Positions 1-4,193 of a stretch of DNA of 5,198 nucleotides are shown piece by piece. The notes below the pieces were generated by a model. That model ran no database searches and was not told the origin of the DNA. It was given only the letters and a program-made list of their open reading frames with translations. The stretch covers positions 1-5,198 of the forward strand of contig JAILOA010000161.1 in the NCBI GenBank assembly GCA_024691065.1, given 5' to 3'. Both the position numbers and the translations under genes were made by a program. Positions within the stretch are counted from its first letter, which is position 1, and the number at the start of each line of letters is the position of its first letter. Source of the DNA: Lachnospiraceae bacterium (lineage in GTDB: Bacteria; Bacillota; Clostridia; Lachnospirales; Lachnospiraceae).

Positions 1-1229
1 GAAAGTGCAAGCGAACCGATGGTTCCGAGTATGAAGAGCACAATAGTCATAATAAGTACAGTTATAAATGATAACCTTGCCTTCTGATTCTGCTCTTCTG
101 ATGCTGTTTCCACGGTTTCTTCGTAGCTGTCAATCATCTGAGTAGTAGAAAACATAGCCATTTCCTTGTCAACTACATTTATAAGAGTCCAACCAACCGT
201 CTTTATACCTTCGGCAGCAACATAATATTCCCGGCCTTCAGCCTCGATAACCGTAACATCCTTATATCCTTCCAATGCCTTTGAAATATAACCGGCTAAT
301 GAAGCATCCTCACTCTCTCGAAGATCCACAGCATCCTGCGAAAGAGTAGCCTCAAATATTCCATCTTCCTTAGGAGAAAAGATAACCTGACCTTCATGAT
401 TAAGTATGCATAAGAATGCCCCTTCCGAAGCTGATGCAGCAATTGCTTCCTTCAAAGTATCCAAAAATACGTCAACACCTACAACACCTACCAGCTTTCC
501 GTCGCAATAAACCGGAGCAGAAACAACCAGTCCCAGCTTACTGGTAAATGTATCAATCTCGAGATCACTGAATACAACATCTTTCTTTTTTACCGCTTCC
601 TTATACCAAGGTCTCTGCCTTACAGGGAAAGCGTTTATATTGCCATCTCCGTCAAATTTGGTAGCTGATTTATCATCGGCAATCAAAAATGTTCCGTCCG
701 TAGTAGCTACAAAACAGGTATTGATACTATCATTATTATCCAAGATAGATAACATTTCAGATGATGCATTCGCAATTAAACCAATATTATTCTTGACTTT
801 TTTGTTGTTGAGATCAACACCTTCCTCATGCAGAAACTGAACCGTCGACTCTCCATCTTTTGACATATCCGGCTCGTAATACTCGTGCAGAGGATAACTG
901 TCCTGATGTTCATATAGATTCTGTACCATAGTTTGAAGAGTTACAACATACCCCCTAACATTACTGAATACAGAATCCGTATAAGAAGCCTCTAATGTTG
1001 TATCCTGGGTAATGCCTGTGGTAACCACCAAATCCATAGTATTGTTTGAAATATTTGTTATACCCTTCTTTGTGTCCCTGTTAGCATCCGTAACAATCTT
1101 TTCCAGAGATTTTTCCTGATAAAAAGCCGCACCGATATATAGAGCCACTGTTAAAATCATAAATATCCTAACAAGCCCATATATCTTATGTTGCAATCCT
1201 CCAATTGTAATATTTCCTATCTTCTTCAT
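1..1229 (-). CDS. dCache-domain membrane sensor protein, N-terminal part (C-terminus beyond left edge)
   Basis: The minus-strand frame is open for 409 codons from an ATG at 1229 and runs off the left edge. The start MKKIGNITIGGLQHK is preceded by GAAAGG (1242-1237), 7 nt away. A short cytoplasmic N-terminus leads to TM1 (about residues 17-36). A roughly 330-residue extracellular segment follows, then TM2 (about 388-409), so a HAMP linker and a cytoplasmic output domain should lie outside the window. The extracellular part reads as double Cache (dCache_1): FDGDG, then R206-P-W208-Y209-KEAV, then SAPVY and GVVGVDV with D253, and a second lobe around LNHEGQVIFSP and GWTLINVVDKE. Such domains bind small molecules outside the cell and signal across the membrane. 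The output could be a SpoIIE-type PP2C phosphatase, which the GGLQHKIYGLV start recalls from Lachnospiraceae proteins. Methyl-accepting chemotaxis and GGDEF proteins share this layout, and the window cannot decide. Membrane sensor with Cache domain is near certain; the output is unknown. Confidence 0.9.
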   Translation of the reverse strand, partial: MKKIGNITIGGLQHKIYGLVRIFMILTVALYIGAAFYQEKSLEKIVTDANRDTKKGITNISNNTMDLVVTTGITQDTTLEASYTDSVFSNVRGYVVTLQTMVQNLYEHQDSYPLHEYYEPDMSKDGESTVQFLHEEGVDLNNKKVKNNIGLIANASSEMLSILDNNDSINTCFVATTDGTFLIADDKSATKFDGDGNINAFPVRQRPWYKEAVKKKDVVFSDLEIDTFTSKLGLVVSAPVYCDGKLVGVVGVDVFLDTLKEAIAASASEGAFLCILNHEGQVIFSPKEDGIFEATLSQDAVDLRESEDASLAGYISKALEGYKDVTVIEAEGREYYVAAEGIKTVGWTLINVVDKEMAMFSTTQMIDSYEETVETASEEQNQKARLSFITVLIMTIVLFILGTIGSLAL

Positions 1230-1292
1230 AAGTATGCCTTTCTATATTTATAACAATCATTTTTGCCCATACTATATTTTTATGTTTTATAT

Positions 1293-1321
1293 ATAATACA
1301 CCAAAAATATAAAATAAACAA
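1293..1321 (-). promoter_or_regulatory. Probable sigma-A promoter of the dCache sensor gene
   Basis: On the minus strand, TTGTTT (1321-1316) is separated by exactly 17 nt from TATTAT (1298-1293). The predicted start of transcription is near 1286, giving a 5' leader of about 55 nt before the ATG at 1229. The -10 is good and the -35 matches in its first three bases. A weaker second candidate, TTGTCT (1372-1367) with 17 nt to TTTACT (1349-1344), lies further upstream. Confidence 0.55.
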
Positions 1322-1417
1322 CTTTAATATTCAAATAAATCCGAGTAAAAATACCCTTATAATTCAAGACAATTAGTGAATCCTGCATACACGTTCCTTA
1401 CCGAAACCTGGACCGAC

Positions 1418-1462
1418 AAAAAAAAGAGCGATACATAAGAATAAATCCTAAGTACCGCTCTT
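1418..1462 (-). terminator. Intrinsic terminator reading on the minus strand
   Basis: On the minus strand AAGAGCG (1462-1456) pairs with CGCTCTT (1430-1424). After one C-A mismatch a further 3-bp GTAC-side stem (TAC/GTA) follows, with a loop of about 17 nt. A run of eight T residues (complement of A 1418-1425) overlaps and follows the descending arm, which is the classic shape of a Rho-independent terminator. It cannot serve the plus strand, where the A-run comes first. No minus-strand gene lies between it and the divergent kinase gene. It therefore ends either a short non-coding RNA or a leader/attenuator transcript that would otherwise run into the dCache gene. Confidence 0.75.
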
Positions 1463-1503
1463 GAAGGAAATGTAACGTAAAAAACATTAAATAGTTAATT
1501 ACG
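1418..1503 (-). ncRNA. Possible small RNA of about 85 nt (or attenuated leader)
   Basis: This stretch lies between a minus-strand extended -10 promoter (TGT-TATAAT, 1518-1510) and the minus-strand terminator. It has no reading frame with a ribosome binding site. Visible structure: ACGTAA near the 5' end can pair with TTACGT about 20 nt later, then a pyrimidine-rich single-stranded stretch with ATTTCCTT (complement of 1464-1471), then the terminator hairpin. The 5' end is inferred from the -10 and not seen directly. It could instead be the first part of a long dCache leader with premature termination. No known RNA family or riboswitch is recognised. Confidence 0.35.
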
Positions 1504-1509
1504 TAACTC

Positions 1510-1518
1510 ATTATAACA
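1510..1518 (-). promoter_or_regulatory. Extended -10 promoter on the minus strand
   Basis: On the minus strand TGT is followed by a perfect TATAAT (1515-1510), an extended -10 element. No good -35 lies at 16-18 nt, as is normal for extended -10 promoters. A small dyad, CACA-N5-TGTG, lies just upstream in the spacer and could be a protein-binding site. The predicted transcript would begin near 1503 and meet the terminator about 80 nt later. Confidence 0.4.
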
Positions 1519-1660
1519 CACTATATGTGACAAAAGTGCAACAAAATACAAAATATTATAACATTTAACAAAAAAATTTATTATTTTTTTAGAAACAACT
1601 CTAATTATTGGGGGAGTATTATAAATATACAGATTGCACTTTATTAAGGCGTCGAAAGCC
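1519..1660. other. AT-rich gene-free stretch, possibly curved DNA
   Basis: No reading frame with a ribosome binding site is present on either strand. The most visible items are an A7 run followed a few bases later by a T7 run (about 1570-1590), able to form only an A-T stem and more likely to give curved DNA. An isolated G5 run (1610-1614) is followed by TATTAT. The stretch sits directly upstream of the 53-bp repeat array and may act as an UP-like or architectural element. Nothing more can be supported. Confidence 0.3.
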
Positions 1661-1720
1661 ATAATTCTACACATATAAACATATCACAATTTCAACTACC
1701 CTGTCTTATCATTGTAATTC

Positions 1721-1730
1721 TACACTTGTA
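1721..1730 (+). promoter_or_regulatory. Operator-like dyad TACACTTGTA (repeat copy 2)
   Basis: A perfect inverted repeat TACA-CT-TGTA inside the second 53-bp repeat, flanked by TT on the left and AA on the right. It fits TACAnnTGTA, the form of the cop box bound by CopY repressors (BlaI/MecI/CopY family). No such repressor is in this window, so the bound protein is unknown. The first repeat has a degraded version at 1668-1677 (TACACATATA). Confidence 0.45.
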
Positions 1731-1758
1731 AACATATTCCTATATTAACTGCCTTGTC

Positions 1759-1787
1759 TTGACATTATAATTCTACACTTGTAAAAT
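1759..1787 (+). promoter_or_regulatory. Near-consensus sigma-A promoter of the histidine kinase gene
   Basis: A perfect -35 TTGACA (1759-1764), a 17-nt spacer and -10 TAAAAT (1782-1787, five of six consensus bases). Transcription should begin near 1794, leaving a leader of about 46 nt before the ATG at 1841. The spacer and first -10 bases contain the third TACACTTGTA dyad (1774-1783), so a protein bound there would block RNA polymerase, which suggests repression. The equivalent positions 53 bp upstream read TTATCA and TAAACA, a decayed promoter. Confidence 0.75.
1774..1783 (+). promoter_or_regulatory. Operator-like dyad TACACTTGTA (repeat copy 3, over the promoter)
   Basis: Second perfect TACA-CT-TGTA dyad, exactly 53 bp from the first. 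It occupies the 3' part of the promoter spacer and the first two bases of the -10 element, a classical repressor position. Candidates to bind are the response regulator encoded downstream (autoregulation) or an unlinked BlaI/MecI/CopY-type repressor; the sequence does not decide. Confidence 0.45.
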
Positions 1788-1840
1788 ATATACAGTTGTC
1801 TTGCAAGAGCACCGGAAAACCTACTCGAAAGGATATTTTT

Positions 1841-3145
1841 ATGCAAAACTATTTTTTGAATTACATTTCACATAATTTTATAAATATAATCATAATCCTT
1901 GGAATCTGCACCACTCTTATTTCCTATAACAGGCTACATATCCCTATAAATATGACCAGCAGAACCGGTTGGATTACCTTGCTTCTGTTCCTGCTCACAA
2001 TTATAGACAATACCCGAATAATAATGAATATGAGAAACGGTAATCCGGATATACTGGAGTTTTTAAATGCATTAAAAAGCTCTATTGCCCCAATCCTAAT
2101 ACTTATGCAGCTTTACCTGGTTTTGCCCGATACAAAAGCCCCGAAATATCTTTTCATAACCGCCTTATTTAATGCATTGTTATGCTTTTTAACGGCAAAT
2201 AATACATTCTATACATTTATATCTACAAATCCTTATTTTAAATGGGTTTTACTTCTAAGACGGTCGCTGCCCTATATTATCTCACTGGTTTACCTGATCC
2301 TGATGATATATTACTCCAGCAAATATATTAAAACAAAGACAAATTATTATAGCTACCTGCTTATATTCTTTGCCATTTCGATTTTTCTGACATCGATACT
2401 CGAATATTTTGATTTAATTGAAAATGTATCGAATACCGTTATCGGTATCAACATACTTTTGTACAACTTATCATTTATCATAACACATCAGCTTCAATTA
2501 CAGGATGAACTGACGAAACAGACATTGAAGCTCGCTGAGGCAAACAAAGAGCTTTCCGAAAACAAACTAAAACTTTTAATGGCGCAAATCCATCCGCATT
2601 TTATTTTCAATTCTCTTCTTGCTATCAAGTCTTTATGCAAGCGAGATCCAAAGGTTGCGGCCGAATGTGTGCAAAACTTTTCGGATTATCTCAGGGCGAA
2701 CTTTGAGGTATTAACCACAGACGAACTAATCCCCCTGGAGATTGAGATAGAACATATTAAACAATACCTTTCACTGGAAATGGTGGATCCAAAAAGTAAT
2801 TTTACTGTAGAATGGGACCTTAAAGTATCTAATTTCGAAGTCCCTGCTCTCTCTGTGGAGCCCCTTGTGGAAAATGCAGTGAGACACGGAATTTCTACAA
2901 GAAATAATGATGGAATAATTATAATTTCAACAGCTTTGGAGGATAATAATTATATAATCAGCATAAAGGACAACGGAAATCCGAAAAATCAAATCACTCC
3001 TCAGCAATTGGAGCGAAAAAGTATAGGTCTTAAAAATGTCCAAATGCGCCTTAGTTCCCTTTGTGACGGTAAAGTTGATATCCTGACAAATGATTCGGGA
3101 ACTACTGCCAAAATATATATTCCAAATCCCGAAGCCGAAAATTAA
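1841..3145 (+). CDS. 7-TM sensor histidine kinase, LytS/YehU class (His_kinase + HATPase_c)
   Basis: A 434-residue membrane kinase, likely to phosphorylate the response regulator encoded next. The frame opens at a TTG at 1796, but the ATG at 1841 is chosen because GAAAGGA (1827-1833) lies 7 nt before it and the TTG would sit at the predicted transcription start. Seven hydrophobic segments are visible near residues 12-29, 43-56, 80-95, 102-119, 142-158, 170-187 and 199-216, with no separate extracellular sensor domain. A charged helix (219-247, probable coiled coil) leads to QIHPHFIFNSL, the PF06580 signature; H253 is the likely phospho-acceptor. The ATPase follows: N box E340-P-L-V-E-N345-A-V-R-H-G, D377-N-G379, and S-I-G396-L-K-N-V. 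All key residues are present, so it should be active. The 5TM-LYT domain of true LytS is not recognised; the N-terminus resembles the 7TM region of other Firmicutes kinases. The ligand is unknown. Confidence 0.93.
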   Translation: MQNYFLNYISHNFINIIIILGICTTLISYNRLHIPINMTSRTGWITLLLFLLTIIDNTRIIMNMRNGNPDILEFLNALKSSIAPILILMQLYLVLPDTKAPKYLFITALFNALLCFLTANNTFYTFISTNPYFKWVLLLRRSLPYIISLVYLILMIYYSSKYIKTKTNYYSYLLIFFAISIFLTSILEYFDLIENVSNTVIGINILLYNLSFIITHQLQLQDELTKQTLKLAEANKELSENKLKLLMAQIHPHFIFNSLLAIKSLCKRDPKVAAECVQNFSDYLRANFEVLTTDELIPLEIEIEHIKQYLSLEMVDPKSNFTVEWDLKVSNFEVPALSVEPLVENAVRHGISTRNNDGIIIISTALEDNNYIISIKDNGNPKNQITPQQLERKSIGLKNVQMRLSSLCDGKVDILTNDSGTTAKIYIPNPEAEN

Positions 3146-3191
3146 AGAGAATTAGACAATAAATTATTTCAACTTAAAAATGAACATTTAT

Positions 3192-3230
3192 ATACTACTA
3201 AAATACAGGAAATGTGTTATAATACTACTA
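3192..3230 (+). promoter_or_regulatory. Separate promoter of the response regulator gene with flanking 9-bp direct repeats
   Basis: TGT followed by perfect TATAAT (3218-3223) forms an extended -10, predicting a transcript start near 3230 and a leader of about 30 nt. The -35 position has no TTGACA-like hexamer. Instead ATACTACTA occurs at 3192-3200 (covering the -35 position) and again at 3222-3230 (overlapping the -10 end and start site), exactly 30 bp apart. The regulator could therefore be expressed independently of the kinase. Confidence 0.5.
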
Positions 3231-3260
3231 TCTTAACAATTCATGAAAGGAAATACTTTA

Positions 3261-4058
3261 ATGAACATTCTAATTGTTGATGATAAGGAGCTTGCAGCCT
3301 TAGACCTCAAAGATGAACTTGAAGAAATCAACAATAGTTATCGTTGTACATTGGCTTTTTCTTCAAAAGATGCTTTGGAACTGGCAAAAAACAACTCATT
3401 TGACGTAGCATTTTTAGATATTGAAATGCCTGAATCCAATGGTATTGACTTGGCATCAAAACTGCAAGCAATCAAAAAGAACATTAATATCATTTTTGTG
3501 ACCGGACATTCCGAATATGCTATACAAGCTCTTGAACTTTATGTTAGCGGCTTTTTAATTAAACCTGCATCTAAAAGGGAAATTAAGAAGGCATTGGAAA
3601 ATTTAAGATATCCTGTCGGTAAGATTTCAAAACGTATAAAAATTAATTGTTTCGGAACATTTGCAGCATTTGTTGACGGAAAACCACTTGAATTTAAACG
3701 TAAAAAAACTCTTGAATTGTTGGCTTTTCTTGTAGACCAGAGAGGTATACCATGCTCAAACGGCTCTATCCTAAGCGTTCTATGGGAAGATGCTCACTTG
3801 GATGATAATATTATCCAGAAAAAATCCTATTTGAGAACCTTAATTGCGGACCTTAGAAATACATTTTCCGAATTGGGTTTAAGCGAGTTTATAATTAAAA
3901 CAAATACCGGCATTTCAATAAATACCGGCATTTGCGACTGCGATTATTATAATTTTCTGGATAGAGATCCCATTGCCATATCCTCCTATAAGGGATTATA
4001 TATGGTACAATACTCCTGGGGAGAATATACCAACGGAAACCTGATGAATATGCAATAA
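3261..4058 (+). CDS. Response regulator: REC domain plus SARP/BTAD-like winged-helix DNA-binding domain
   Basis: A 265-residue regulator, probably the phosphorylation partner of the kinase encoded just upstream. The frame also contains an ATG at 3243, but 3261 is chosen: AAAGGA (3246-3251) lies 9 nt upstream and the protein then begins MNILIVDD, the normal REC start. REC (about 1-115) has acidic D7-D8, phospho-acceptor D53 (FLDIEMP), T81 (FVTG) and K101 (IKP), all intact. The C-terminal part (about 122-225) starts IKINCFGTFAAFVDGKPL and continues FKRKKTLELLAFLVD and SYLRTLIADLRNTF, a winged helix of the OmpR/SARP type. A short tail, DCDYYNFLDRDP to YMVQYSWGEYT, follows. This matches a Firmicutes regulator family with a reduced BTAD-like end, so the protein looks complete and not a truncated SARP. 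It is not a LytTR regulator, the usual partner of LytS-class kinases. The stop codon lies inside the first 3' repeat element. Confidence 0.92.
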   Translation: MNILIVDDKELAALDLKDELEEINNSYRCTLAFSSKDALELAKNNSFDVAFLDIEMPESNGIDLASKLQAIKKNINIIFVTGHSEYAIQALELYVSGFLIKPASKREIKKALENLRYPVGKISKRIKINCFGTFAAFVDGKPLEFKRKKTLELLAFLVDQRGIPCSNGSILSVLWEDAHLDDNIIQKKSYLRTLIADLRNTFSELGLSEFIIKTNTGISINTGICDCDYYNFLDRDPIAISSYKGLYMVQYSWGEYTNGNLMNMQ

Positions 4059-4193
4059 AACTACTGCCTTATAAATATGCGGTAAAACTGTATTCTATAA
4101 ATATACAATGGTTTACAGCATTATTAATGTGCGGTAAAACTGTATTCTATGAATATACAATGGTTTACCGCATTATTAATATGCGGTCAAACT
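4051..4193. repeat. Palindromic direct repeats, 52-bp period, between convergent genes
   Basis: Two nearly identical 52-bp units start at 4078 and 4130 (three differences by eye). A third start, TGCGGTCAAACT, is cut off at 4182, and a relative, TGCAATAAAACT, sits at 4051. Each full unit is itself an imperfect palindrome: TGCGGTAAA at its start pairs with TTTACCGCA in unit 2 (4130-4138 with 4164-4172) or TTTACAGCA in unit 1 (4078-4086 with 4112-4120, one mismatch). The inner part (TGTATTC and GAATATACA in unit 2) pairs as well. The 4051 element contains the regulator stop codon (TAA 4056-4058) and the 4182 element overlaps the esterase stop (4192-4194). The array fills nearly the whole gap. 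Confidence 0.85.
4163..4193. terminator. Short-loop stem directly after the esterase stop; possible bidirectional terminator
   Basis: GTTTACCGCAT (4163-4173) can pair with ATGCGGTCAAAC (4181-4192): 11 bp with one bulged C (4188) and a 7-nt loop. On the minus strand it begins at the last base of the esterase stop codon. It competes with the longer palindrome 4130-4172 for the same arm. Neither side has a real T-run, so canonical intrinsic termination is doubtful; transcript-end protection is an alternative. Confidence 0.3.

Larger units (their letters stand above)
1661..1803 (+). repeat. Three-copy direct repeat with exact 53-bp period upstream of the kinase gene
   Basis: Copies begin at 1661, 1714 and 1767. 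All contain TAATTCTACAC followed by T(A/G)TAAA; copies 2 and 3 share TAATTCTACACTTGTAAA. Copies 1 and 2 agree at about 41 of 53 positions by eye. Each unit ends in a second conserved block: CCTGTCTT in copy 1, CTTGTCTTG in copy 2 (1754-1761) and GTTGTCTTG in copy 3 (1796-1803). In copy 3 this block comes 11 bp early. Fifty-three bp is close to five helical turns, so proteins on successive copies would lie on one DNA face. The last copy overlaps the kinase promoter. The array fits an operator set, or a promoter region duplicated twice with upstream copies decaying. Confidence 0.85.

Noticed and set aside
640..840. Plus-strand open frame of 66 codons
   Set aside because: It lies antisense inside the well-supported dCache gene, has no ribosome binding site and no recognisable family.
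1376..1438. Short plus-strand GTG frame of 20 codons (NPAYTFLTETW...)
   Set aside because: No ribosome binding site before the GTG, and its end runs into the minus-strand terminator A-run; chance frame.
1570..1590. Terminator formed by the A7/T7 pair
   Set aside because: Only A-T pairs with no GC stem; too weak for an intrinsic terminator, better read as bent AT-rich DNA.
1230..1660. Known riboswitch (for example c-di-GMP) in the dCache leader
   Set aside because: No recognisable conserved riboswitch core was seen on the minus strand; only a promoter, terminator hairpin and AT-rich sequence.
1661..1803. CRISPR array
   Set aside because: Although repeats are regularly spaced, the whole 53-bp unit including the would-be spacers is similar between copies, and there are no cas genes; this is a tandem repeat.
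1796..1840. N-terminal extension of the kinase from TTG 1796
   Set aside because: The TTG coincides with the predicted transcription start and has no Shine-Dalgarno, whereas ATG 1841 has GAAAGGA 7 nt upstream and begins a normal membrane N-terminus.
3243..3260. N-terminal extension of the response regulator from ATG 3243
   Set aside because: The extension includes the AAAGGA ribosome binding site itself, and REC domains start at MNILIVDD.
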